Shown here one piece after another: positions 45,255 to 54,991 of a stretch of DNA of 64,000 bases. The DNA lies in NCBI RefSeq assembly GCF_000008205.1, contig NC_007295.1, positions 682,001-746,000 of the forward strand. The letters run 5' to 3'. Positions within the stretch are counted from its first letter, which is position 1; each line of letters opens with the position of its first letter. The notes under the pieces were generated by a model, which worked only from the letters and a program-made list of their open reading frames with translations, did not search any database and had not been told where the DNA came from. The position numbers and the translations under genes were made by a program. This stretch comes from Mesomycoplasma hyopneumoniae J (GTDB taxonomy: Bacteria > Bacillota_I > Bacilli_A > Mycoplasmatales > Metamycoplasmataceae).

Positions 45255-46659
45255 ATAAAAAATGCACCTTTTCAATATTTAACATTTTTTTTCTTTTTAT
45301 AAATTCGCGCTTTATGCCCCTTTTTTCATTCCCTATCATTCTTAATCTTCTTACATGATAACTGGGAAAATATATTTTGACGTATGATTGATTATTTTGA
45401 GCTTTACTTGGTTGAATATCAAACTCATTTTTAGGGTTAGTTCAATCAATAGCATCATTAGCTAGCCCTTCCCCAACAACAAAGCGATCTTTAGTAAAAC
45501 CGATATCTTTATTTAAATTATTATTTGGATCTGTTAGCCTTCCATTTCCTAGAATCAAATTTGCTGTATCTTTTGTTTTTTCAGCCAAAGTTCTCATAAC
45601 TAATTCGTTATGTGAATAAAAATCAATAGGAGAATTTAATTTTTCCCTGATATAATCACGGTCATCTTGATTCATTTTATCTTTTATTAAACTAGGCAGC
45701 AAATTATCAATAACAATTTGAGTTAATACTGATTGGGCTAGCAAACTCCCAACGGCTAAAATTCAGGCTTGAGTTGCTGATATTTCTTCCTGACTAATAA
45801 CAAAATAAGGTTTTAAGTTTTCAGTCTGAAAATTAAAAAATCAAGCAAGATGGATTCCCGTGTATTTTTCTAATTTTTTTTTATCTTTTACAATAGAAAG
45901 TTTTAAAGTAGTTGCCTTTGCTTTTGTTTTAATGCTAGACTCACCTTTTTCTTTTGGCAATTTTTCTAAGTCAACCACAATTGAGCTTTCAGTTCTTGAA
46001 ATAATCGGGCTATAATCAACTGGCGAATACTCACTTCTGCCGTTATCAATTCATCTACGTAGGCTATCAACAACTTTTGGAACAGTTTTTACAGCTGCTA
46101 CAGTAGCTGTTGTTGCTGCTACTGCAGCAATGGCAGCTGCAACAGCTTTTGTAATAAATGGAATAAAAGGAAGAAGGAAAAAGAAGGTTTTTTCAACCCG
46201 AGTTTGATTTTGAAGTTCTCTAAAGTCAAAAACGTGCCCTTCAAATCTTAGTTTTGGTATACCTTTTTCAAAATAGAGTTCAGCTTTTTTGTTAACAAAT
46301 TCAAGTGAAGCACTATTTAAAATTACCTGACCATCTTGATTAATTTGAATTTTAATATCATCTAGATTAGGAGTCTCTGAATGGGTGCTTGTTTTGTTTA
46401 GATGTGTTTGGGTTTTTTTAATATTTGCGTTGATAACAAGCGAATTTTGTTGGTTTTTGGCGGAAACAATTTGGACTAAATCATCAAAATTTAGCGGTTT
46501 TTTTGAATTTAATAAATCTATATCACGGGTTTCGAGTTTAAAATCTGAATAGCTTTTTGTATTTTGAAAATGTCAAAGAGGACCAAAAACACTTAGTGTC
46601 AGTGAAAAGAAACCGACAATATTAGTGATAAACTTAAAAAGTTTCAGTTTTTTCTTCAT
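45226..46659 (-). CDS. Uncharacterised membrane-associated 477-residue protein, cassette copy A
   Basis: Not recognised. The N-terminus has a signal or anchor (MKKKLKLFKFITNIVGFFSLTLSVFGPLW). Residues about 170-205 form a second hydrophobic, Ala/Val/Thr-rich segment (PFIPFITKAVAAAIAAVAA), and a third weaker one lies around 310-335 (WILAVGSLLAQSVLTQIVI). The C-terminal 60 residues are strongly basic (YHVRRLRMIGNEKRGIKREF). TGA codes for Trp throughout. The Ala-rich central helix and basic tail could insert in membranes, but no toxin or transporter family is recognisable. It overlaps the next gene by 29 bp. Confidence 0.76.
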
Positions 46660-46787
46660 GTTTTTTCCTTATTTATATATTCTTTAATCTTTAAGATTAT
46701 TATTGATTTAAAATTATAACATATATTTAAGAATTTTTCTGAAAATATCATTTAAAAATATTGTATTTTAAAAGAATAAATTAATAC

Positions 46788-47144
46788 AAATTAGTATGCT
46801 AATTTTAGACATCTTCAAAAAAGTGTGTCAAAATAAACAATACAGATTCACAGTTGAAGACAAATTTAAGTGTATCAAAATTGCCAAATCTAAAGGTTAA
46901 AAATTGCAATTTTACATTTTACAGAAGAATTTAGCCAAATTTATAAAAAAGAAAAATGCAAAATGGACACAAAGAGTTAATTTTGGATGTATATGAAACA
47001 ATTTAATAAGAAATTGAAATATAATTAAAAAACAATTAGAAATTATTTTCCCTAATCGGTTAAATAATGTAAAATTAAATTAGATTTCTATTTGAAAAAT
47101 CCATAAAAATTTAAAACACAAAATTATGAACACTCACTTTTTTT
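46788..47144. repeat. Dispersed decayed repeat RP, copy 2
   Basis: Read on the plus strand with TGA as Trp, this copy encodes QYRFTVEDKFKCIKIAKSKG, then one TAA. It continues open as KLQFYILQKNLAKF, KWTQRVNFGCIWNNLIRNW and IIKKQLEIIFPNRLNNVKL, about 95 codons in all with a single stop. This suggests a broken gene, possibly a transposase N-terminus. It is cut at its right end by IS copy 3. Confidence 0.65.
47063..47144. repeat. Left 82-bp flank repeat of IS copy 3
   Basis: Matches 49055-49137 except for one substitution (CCATAAAAA versus CCCTAAAAAA) and one A indel. This copy matches the right-hand boundary of unit B at these positions rather than its IS partner. Confidence 0.85.
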
Positions 47145-49054
47145 CCTGAGTTTCCCAGTTTGATGGCAAAAATTCACTTTTTAGTGAATATGAATATGCA
47201 GAAATCCCCGTAAATCGGTGTTTTTTACCCGTAAAACCTTAATTTTTATTAATTACAATTAATTACAATTTTAAAGTAATTTTATGGTATAATTATAAAT
47301 TATGAAAAAGCATAATTTGATTTTGTTTAATGTTTGAGGATCTTCAAAAGATAAAATATATAAATATGTTGGCTGAACACAAGGTTATGGGAAAGCTCCA
47401 AAACGTTGATTTAGTATAGGAAATGTGCAAACTTTGGAAAAAATTAATCCAAATGCTATTCAAATTATCAAAGAAAAATTGAAATTGTTTTCAAATTTAG
47501 ATGACAAAGATAAAATCAAGACTACTTTACTTGATTCTATTAAAAATTCCGCCATAATCGAAGGTTCGGTTTTTATTGGTGGGGAATTAATTGAAAAACT
47601 TATTGAAAAGCACAATATTTTTGAATCACTTCCTAAAAGTAGACATAAAAATATGAAACAAATTTTTAACTACTTAATTTCAAAGCGAATTACTGATCCT
47701 GGTAGCATTATTAATGCTTTTGATAAAAAGGATGATTACTCAAATCAAATAAATACTTCCAAAAATAGCTTTTATAGACTCTTAGATCTTGTCTATGAAT
47801 CACAAAATCAACTTTTAGATAGTCTTAACAAAATGGTTATAAGCGAGCTTGGAAAAAGGGACAATGAATTTTATTTTGATGCATCAACAGTCTATTTTGA
47901 GACATTTGAAGGAAATGGATTAAGAATTCCTGGCTATTCTAAAGATGCTAAATTCAAAGAAGATCAAATTGTCATTGCTTTAGCATGCGATAAAAATGGC
48001 ATTCCTTTTCATATTAAAGTTTTTAAAGGAAATACAGCCGATTCTAGTACGCTAATCCCTTTTGTATTAGATATTGAATCCAAATATAATATCAAAAATA
48101 TGACAATAATTGCTGACCGTGGCATGTCCACTGCTGCAAATATTCGATTTCTTGAATCAAAAGAATATAATTTCATTATTTCTTATCGTGCAAAGATAGG
48201 CAGTCAAAAATTTAAAAATTATTTATTAGATCCTAGCGATTATGTTGATGTAAATGCAGATTTTAAGTATAAAAAAGAAGAATTTTATTCATCTTATAAA
48301 AATAAAAGATACACTGAAAATATTAGAAGAAGAATTATTACTTACAGTAAAAAAAGAGCAATAAAAGACAGCAAGGCTCGCGAAGAGCAAATCCAAAGTT
48401 TTATTAAAAAACAAAATAAAGATGGTTTTATTGAAGTAAACAAATTGTTTGGTAAAAAACCTAAATATTTTAGGGAAATTTCAAACATGAAATTTGAATT
48501 AGATCAAAGTAAAATTGACAAGGACAAACAATTTGATGGTTACTATGTCTATGAAACAAATATACTAAATTTAAATGTCTTAGACATAGTTGAAAAATAC
48601 CAAAAACAGTGAAATATTGAAGCTAATTTTAGAAGTCTAAAAGGTTTATTGAATATTCGTCCTGTATTTTTAAGAATAGATGAGCATATCCTAGCTCATA
48701 CATTTTTGTGCTTTATCTCATTAGTTATTTTAAAAACTATAATTTTTAAAATCAACAAACATATTAGTGATAACAAGTTATTTGCAAACAGTCAATTAAC
48801 TGAAGTTGGTTTAGTAACGATGTTGCAAAAATTAAGACAAAGGGTTGAATTTAACACTTTAGATCAACAAATGATATTTAAAAATCGCGATGGTGTTCCT
48901 AGTGATCCCAATATTTGAAATAGGTATGATTTCTACTTTGATATCTTAATAAATCAGTAAAAAAATAGGTAATTAACTTTTGGCAAAAAACTTAAAAAAG
49001 CACGGGAAACCGGACACTTTTTTAAAATTATCTCATCAAACTGGGAAACTCGGG
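47145..49054 (+). mobile_element. IS1634-type insertion sequence, copy 3 (1910 bp)
   Basis: Inverted relative to copies 1 and 2 but identical in length. It runs from CCTGAGTTTCCCAG to the complement of CCCGAGTTTCCCAG. It sits exactly at the junction of the two cassette duplication units and is flanked by 82/83-bp near-identical direct repeats. Confidence 0.92.
47302..48960 (+). CDS. IS1634-family DDE transposase, copy 3
   Basis: 552 residues, nearly identical to the other two copies. Local differences are FDASTVYFE (Ser to Ala next to the first catalytic Asp) and FEGNGLRIP (Arg to Gly). The Asp-Asp-Glu triad is kept. A TGGTATAAT box at 47285-47293 lies 8 bases before the ATG, so the transposase mRNA is probably leaderless. 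Confidence 0.92.
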
Positions 49055-49137
49055 AATAATGTAAAATTAAATTAGATTTCTATTTGAAAAATCCCTAAAA
49101 AATTTAAAACACAAAATTATGAACACTCACTTTTTTT
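49055..49137. repeat. Right 83-bp flank repeat of IS copy 3
   Basis: Partner of 47063-47144. It carries the CCCTAAAAAATTT variant seen at the left boundary of unit A (about 43142-43224), not the variant of its partner. This marks the start of duplication unit B. Confidence 0.85.
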
Positions 49138-49394
49138 AGTTTTAAAATTTTAACATATATTAAAAACTTTTTAGGGAAAATACCTAAAAATATTATATTT
49201 TAAAGGAATAAGTTATTATGTTAATCAATTGCAAAAAATAAATTACACTAAAATTCAGGCACATTTTTGCAAATAAACATAATTTCAACTATCAAAATTA
49301 CTATTTTTAAATTGATAAAAATGAAAAACAAGTTAAAAATTTTAAAAATAAACTTAAATCTTTTGTCTTTAAATTTATTAATTAATAAAAAGAT

Positions 49395-51164
49395 CTACGA
49401 TTCCCCTTCTATCTCAAGATATTTTTTATTTTTATGACCGCGAAAATCTACTCTTGCAATTTCTTCATAATATTGATCTCTGCCATCCAAATCCCTAGAA
49501 AAGGGAGGGTGTTCTTCTAGAATTAATTCTTTTTCTTGTTGGCTATATAAATTAGTATTTTCTAGAAAGTCTGTAAAACGATCAAATTCATGGTCTATTT
49601 CTTTTAGATATTTATTCAATGCATCCCGATATAAAATTAATTCTTCCCTCGATGATTCAATCACATTTTTAGATAAATTGTTATACCTTGGTGATCTAGA
49701 AACAAAAAATTCGGGATCTATGCCATCACGCAGAAAAATATCTTGTTCAAGTTTGACCAATTTTTGTTTAAAATAATATTTTAAAATTTCGTATTTACCT
49801 TGATAAATATTATCATATAAATTTGAATGACCAAATCAGTAATAAATTTTTTGATTATCAACATACAATAAAATGAAATTTTTTAATGCAATTGGCAAAA
49901 TTCATCCTTCGCCTCCACAATCAACGGAGTAGTAAGATGGTTTAAATCAAAAAACTGGCTTTTTTGAATCAAATTGGGAAATTATTTCATCAAAAAGTCC
50001 GTATTCTTGCCCACCAAAGTAAAAAATTTCGAAATTTTCAAGTTTTAATTTCCCCCATCTTGGCAGAATTAAATAATCAGGTTTATTGGGGTAAAAATAT
50101 TGATCTTCAATTTCATATTTTGGGCCAAATAAAATTTGCAACAAATAGATTAATTCAATTTTATTTGTTCAATTATTCAAATTATCATAATAAGTTTGGC
50201 CTCTTTTACCAAAAAGTTCGATGCAATATTTTCGATATTCTGGGCCAAATTTATCAAATCAACTAAGAATAAATTTATCACGATTTTCAATATTTAAGTT
50301 AAGCTTTTTAATCCCGTATTTTTCAAATTTTTTAAGCAAATTTTCATAAGTTTCAAAAGTAAATACATTTTGAATTGGTTGAATTTGGGTTTTTTCACTA
50401 AAATTATAATTCTCTTTTAATAACAAATTGTAAATATTTTCTACATTTTGCCCTAAATATGGTTTATTTATATCTACAAACTTTGAATTATATTCATATC
50501 TATTTGATAAAAAATCAAAGATTTTTTCGTGATAATTTGCTAAATTTTTTGGTTTTGCATAAGGAACACTTTCCTGTATTTCCTTAATAATTAAAGCTTC
50601 AATTTCTCTTAATTCGCTTTTTGATTTAAACATTTTTGAAAAGACAGCCGGATAAGAGATTGAAAATTCGCATCTTTCAATATCATCAAAGTTTTCAAAG
50701 ACAACAGCAACAACTTCTTCAAAACTTTTACCGTCGTATAAATCATAGGAAGGACGAAGTTCATCGATAAAATCAAAATTTTCTTTTCCATTTTTTTCAC
50801 AATATTCATTGTTTGCTCAACCGCCAATTAAACACCTAATATCATTATAAAAATGGAAATTATTGAGTCTTTTGGAGAAAAATGCACTTTTTGTGATATC
50901 TTCTAGTTTTAAATTATAAATATAATCTTCTTGTTTATAATTTAAACTAATAATTCTTTCAATTGGGTTAGGATAGAAGCCATTACTAAGGTAATATAAT
51001 AAAAAATTTTCATAATAATACTCATAATCACAATTAGACGATAAATGAATTTCATGCTCAACTATGTTTCGAATTGAACAACGACTTTTAATATTAACTT
51101 CTATATATTTTAGTTTTTTTAACTGTTTTTTTGCCTTAGATAATGAATTTATCAGCTTTTCCAT
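49395..51164 (-). CDS. Uncharacterised 589-residue protein, cassette copy B
   Basis: Paralogue of the gene at 43485, of the same length. The C-terminal 121 residues are identical to copy A. Differences cluster in short blocks: YYYPAYGSGEGW in A versus SYYSVDCGGEGW in B, and HEVQLLFNCNYEY versus HEIHLSSNCDYEY. Isolated changes include GQYFYPD to DQYFYPN. The clustering suggests local conversion from another family member. The ATG is at 51162-51164 with the same overlap into the upstream gene. Confidence 0.78.
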
Positions 51165-52569
51165 ATAAAAAATGCACCTTTTCAATATTTAACATTTTTT
51201 TTCTTTTTATAAATTCGCGCTTTATGCCCCTTTTTTCATTCCCTATCATTCTTAATCTCCTTACATGATAACTGGGAAAATATATTTTGACGTATGATTG
51301 ATTATTTTGAGCTTTACTTGGTTGAATATCAAACTCATTTTTAGGGTTAGTTCAATCAATAGCATCATTAGCTAGCCCTTCCCCAACAACAAAGCGATCT
51401 TTAGTAAAACCGATATCTTTATTTAAATTATTATTTGGATCTGTTAGCCTTCCATTTCCTAGAATCAAATTTGCTGTATCCTTTGTTTTTTCAGCCAAAT
51501 CTCACATAACTAATCGATCATTTGAATAAAAATCAATAGGGGAATTTAATTTTTCCCTGATATAATCGCGGTCATCTTGATTCATTTCATCTTTTATTCA
51601 ACTAGGCAGCAAATTATCAATAACAATTTGAGTTAATACTGATTGGGCTAGCAAACTCCCAACGGCTAAAATTCAGGCTTGAGTTGCTGATATTTCTTCC
51701 TGACTAATAACAAAATAAGGTTTTAAGTTTTCAGTCTGAAAATTAAAAAATCAAGCAAGATGGATTCCCGTGTATTTTTCTAATTTTTCTTTATCTTTTA
51801 CAATAGAAAGTTTTAAAGTCGTTGCCTTTGCTTTTGTTTTAATGCTAGACTCGCCTTTTTCTTTTGGCAATTTTTCTAAGTCAACCACAATTGAGCTTTC
51901 AGTTCTTGAAATAATCGGGCTATAATCAACTGGCGAATACTCACTTCTGCCGTTATCAATTCATCTACGTAGGCTATCAACAACTTTTGGAACAGTTTTT
52001 ACAGCTGCTACAGTAGCTGTTGTTGCTGCTACTGCAGCAATGGCAGCTGCAACAGCTTTTGTAATAAATGGAATAAAAGGAAGAAGGAAAAAGAAGGTTT
52101 TTTCAACCCGAGTTTGATTTTGAAGTTCTCTAAAGTCAAAAACGTGACCTTCAAATTTTAGTTTTGGTATACCTTTTTCAAAATAGAGTTCAGCTTTTTT
52201 GTTAACAAATTCAAGTGAAGCACTATTTAAAATTACCTGACCATCTTGATTAATTTGAATTTTAATATCATCTAAATTAGGAGTCTCTGAATGAGTGCTT
52301 GTTTTGTTTAGATGTGTTTGGGTTTTTTTAATATTTGCGTTGATAACAAGCGAATTTTGTTGGTTTTTGGCTGAAACAATTTGGACTAAATCATCAAAAT
52401 TTAGCGGTTTTTTTGAATTTAATAAATCTATATCACGGGTTTCGAGTTTAAAATCTGAATAGCTTTTTGTATTTTGAAAATGTCAAAGAGGGCCAAAAAC
52501 ACTTAGTGTCAGTGAAAAGAAACCGACAATATTAGTGATAAACTTAAAAAGTTTCAGTTTTTTCTTCAT
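51136..52569 (-). CDS. Uncharacterised membrane-associated 477-residue protein, cassette copy B
   Basis: Paralogue of 45226-46659 with identical length and architecture (signal anchor, Ala-rich membrane segment, basic C-terminus). It remains open only under code 4. A cluster of changes replaces SHNELVMRTLAEK by SNDRLVMWDLAEK, the Trp being TGA, and PSLIKDKM becomes PSWIKDEM. No premature stop is seen, so both copies could be expressed. Confidence 0.76.
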
Positions 52570-52696
52570 GTTTTTTCCTTATTTATATATTCTTTAATCT
52601 TTAAAATTATTATTGATATATAATTATAAATGTATTTAAGAATTTTTCTGAAAATATCATTTAAAAATATTGTATTTTAAAAAAATAAATTAATAC

Positions 52697-53040
52697 AAAT
52701 TAGTATACTAATTTCAGACATCTTCAAAAAAGTGTGTCAAAATAAACAATACAGATTCACAGTTGAAGACAAATTTAAGTACATTAAAATTGTCAAATCT
52801 AAAGGTTAAAAATCGTAATTTTGGATTTTACAGAAGAATTTAGCCAAATTTATAAAAAAGAAAAATGCAAAATAGACACAAAGAGTCAATTTTGGATGTA
52901 TATGAAACAATTTAATAAGAAATTGAAATATAATTAAAAAACAATTAGAAATTATTTTCCCTAATCGGTTAAATAATGTAAAATTAAATTAAATTTCTAT
53001 TTGAAAAATCCATAAAAATTTAAAACACAAAATTATGAAT
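52697..53040. repeat. Dispersed decayed repeat RP, copy at end of unit B
   Basis: Closely related to copy 2 (QYRFTVEDKFKYIKIVKSKG, stop). It carries an extra stop in the fossil frame. It retains the full right end that is interrupted by the IS in copy 2. Confidence 0.65.
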
Positions 53041-53156
53041 ACTCCTTTTTTTTAGAATTGAACCTTTTAACTTTTTGCACATTTTAATTATTAACTTTAA
53101 TTATAATAGTTTTAATATTCTGTGACATAATCAGAGCTTTTTAAATACTTTTAGGT

Positions 53157-53162
53157 TATAAT
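53157..53162 (+). promoter_or_regulatory. -10 box of the trypsin-like protease gene
   Basis: TATAAT preceded by AGGT, 41 bases before the ATG at 53204. There is no strong ribosome-binding site, since the sequence before the ATG is A-rich. Confidence 0.5.
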
Positions 53163-53203
53163 ATACCTTAAATTTGTTATTTATAAGACACCTTTAAATA
53201 AAA

Positions 53204-53866
53204 ATGAAAAAATTTACTAAAAAATACGGCTTTATTGGTTTATTTTTGGCTCTAAATCTTGGAATTTTGTTGGCAAACGTTGCTTTGCTAACAAATAATT
53301 GAATAAAACTGAATCCAAAAGTTAATCTTGAAAGTCTTTTAAAGTCAATTGTTGAAATTAAGATTCAAAAAAATGAGGAAATTTCTTTTGCTACCGGTTT
53401 TGTTATAGATAATAAAATTATTACTAATAAACACATTCTTGAAAATAGCGATGAAATTGATATTTTTTATCGGCTTGCAAATGAAAAAGACTATAAAAAA
53501 ACCAGAATTATAAAAATTTCACAAAACTATGACATATTAAGTTTGCAATTAAACACACAAGTTAAAAATCTTGAAATAGAAGAAAATTTTAATTATGCCG
53601 ATGAAATTTTTACAATTGGAAACCCACATAATCTTGGCTTGACAATCAGCAAAGGCATTATTTCAGGAACTAATAAATTAGCAAATCAAAGTTTTGTTCG
53701 AACTAGTATCACAATTGAGCCAGGAAATAGTGGCGGACCTGTTTTAAATACTAAAAACAAAGTAATTGGGATAATGACTTTTCGCCTTATAAATGAAAAA
53801 CCAGTTCAAGGTATTTCTTTTTTTCTCCCTTCAAGTCAAATAAAAGAGTTTTTAAATTCAAATTAA
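53204..53866 (+). CDS. Membrane-anchored trypsin-like (S1C/DegP-type) serine protease
   Basis: 220 residues. An N-terminal signal anchor (residues 8-30) is followed by a compact S1 protease domain with all three catalytic residues: His77 in ITNKHIL, Asp110 in NYDILSL and Ser176 in PGNSGGPVLN. The fold cues FATGFVIDN and EIFTIGNPHNLGLTISKGIISG match DegP/HtrA. There is no PDZ domain, so it is a minimal extracellular protease, probably for surface protein quality control or processing. One Trp is TGA (NNWIKLN). Confidence 0.88.
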
Positions 53867-53984
53867 ATTTTTAATATTCTAAATTATTTACTATCAAAAA
53901 CCATTAAATTAATATACTCCAAATTATTAAAATTTGTGATTAAGTTTTACTCTAGTAAGAAATTGTAGTGCGCAAAAACTATTA

Positions 53985-54277
53985 TTAAATCCTCTTTATT
54001 TTTTAAGATTTGAAAAGGTAATATTTCGACAAAGATAATAAAACGCCTCGTTAAGGCTCGGATGGGTATAAGCCATTTTTTGCAAGTCAAAAATTGTTAA
54101 TTTTTGTGAAAGTGCAAGGGCAATTTGATTGACTAGAAGCGAAGCCTCTTCAAGGAAAATGTTACATCCAAGAATTTCAAAAGTTTTAGAATGGAAGAAT
54201 AACTCGATAAAACCGGCTTCAATTTCGCCATTAGCGTGGGCGCGGGGCAAATTTTTTGCAAAAATTTTTGCTTTTTG
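53985..54277. repeat. Left 293-bp direct repeat: duplicated 3' end of lpd
   Basis: About 98% identical to 57124-57416 in the same orientation, with offset 3139 and about six substitutions. The two copies bracket the exonuclease/helicase islet like attachment-site duplications. Confidence 0.92.
53996..54277 (-). pseudogene. Truncated C-terminal fragment of dihydrolipoyl dehydrogenase
   Basis: Encodes the last roughly 94 residues of Lpd (FAKNLPRAHANGEIEAGF to the natural stop), including the HPSLNEAF catalytic motif. It lacks the FAD and NAD domains. The frame breaks off at 54277, where homology to the intact gene ends. A start within it (54248-54250) would give only 84 residues. It is a by-product of the islet-flanking duplication, not a functional gene. 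Confidence 0.85.
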
Positions 54278-54971
54278 TACTTTTTGTACTTTTAAGAGTG
54301 TTTTTTTTGTTTATACTTGCTTTTGACAAATTAATTTTTTTTGGGCTAGTTGTTTTTTCTTTATTTTTATTTGGATTTAGAAATGTTTCAATATCTAAGT
54401 TTAATAATTCCATAATTCGTAATTCATCAATTGCATCAAGTAAGGCATTATGTGTTTCTAAATAATTTTCATCTTTGGTTAACATTCTGTATATATCTTC
54501 TGCCTTTCATCCTCTTTTTAAATTGCCGTTTTTACTTGTTTCTGCATTTAATTGAATATATTTGTTAAATTGTTTGTTTTTAGCGAATATAGAAATATCG
54601 TTATGCTTGAATGACTTGTGCAATTCAGGCAAATGTCTAAAATCAAATTTTGTATATGAAAACCAATTTTTGACTTCATTAGATTTCAAGAAATAAATTA
54701 GTTGAACAATCATTTCTTCGCGTGTTTGAACAACATTAGCATCTTGTTTAAATTCAAGAGGAAGGGGAGCTAAAATATTACGGGCATACATTCCACCTAC
54801 TGTTAAATTGTTTTTTATTATTCAATATTCTTTATCAAATCATTGAAAATCAGTGCTATCAGCAATTACGACTCCAACGGAAAAAACTTCACTTTGATAG
54901 TTTGTTTCTACATCAATTACAGCAATGTTTTTATTCACGTTAGTAATTTTTTGTTTTTTAATTGCTTCCAT
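54231..54971 (-). CDS. DEDDh 3'-5' exonuclease, DnaQ/RNase T-like, with a fused tail
   Basis: 246 residues. The exonuclease fold is shown by IAVIDVETNYQSEVFSVGVV (Exo I, D-x-E), FSYTKFDFRHLPEL (Exo II-like Asp) and ETHNALLDAIDELRIMELL (Exo III, H-x4-D). Two or more Trp residues are TGA (DFQWFDKEYW). After residue 185 comes a Lys/Ser/Thr-rich tail. The last 15 or so residues (KNFCKKFAPRPR) are encoded inside the lpd-derived repeat in a different frame from lpd, so the natural C-terminus was probably lost at the repeat junction. It lies 20 bp downstream of the helicase-nuclease gene, hence one operon. Confidence 0.82.
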
Positions 54972-54991
54972 CTGATTCCTCAAATTCTTTT

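Larger units (their letters stand above)
43142..47144. repeat. Tandem duplication unit A
   Basis: About 4 kb unit with two overlapping minus-strand genes and flanking AT-rich DNA. It is repeated at 49055-53040 with roughly 97-98% identity and no net indel in the coding part (constant offset 5910). IS copy 3 separates the two units. Without the IS and its flank duplication the period would be about 3.92 kb. Confidence 0.9.
46660..47144. other. Intergenic region with RP copy 2
   Basis: 485 bp upstream of the cassette A genes. It includes the cassette promoter region (no clear -35; AAGGAAAAAAC ribosome-binding site) and RP copy 2 (46788-47144). It ends with the 82-bp IS flank at 47063-47144. 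Confidence 0.6.
49055..53040. repeat. Tandem duplication unit B
   Basis: Second copy of the 43142-47144 unit. The segment 49138-49394 before the first gene stop is gene-free AT-rich DNA, nearly identical to 43225-43484 apart from a few short indels. Coding lengths are unchanged from unit A. Confidence 0.9.
52570..53203. other. Intergenic region with RP copy 4 and the protease promoter
   Basis: 634 bp. The first part is the unit B promoter region and RP (52697-53040, with two stops in the fossil frame). The second part, 53041-53203, is unique and ends in a TATAAT box at 53157-53162 for the plus-strand protease. No intact gene lies between. Confidence 0.6.

Noticed and set aside
45226-45275. 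Frameshift joining the two cassette genes into one long protein
   Set aside because: The upstream gene has its own stop at 45226-45228. The downstream gene has an ATG at 45254 with an AAAAGG ribosome-binding site, and the same overlap is kept exactly in copy B. This is coupling, not a frameshift.
43142-53040. Duplicated cassette as a toxin-antitoxin or restriction system
   Set aside because: Neither protein shows recognisable toxin, antitoxin, methylase or nuclease motifs, so function is left open.
53996-54250. A possible small independent gene encoding an 84-residue protein
   Set aside because: It is the exact C-terminus of lpd in a 293-bp duplicate with no cofactor domains, so it is a truncated fragment.
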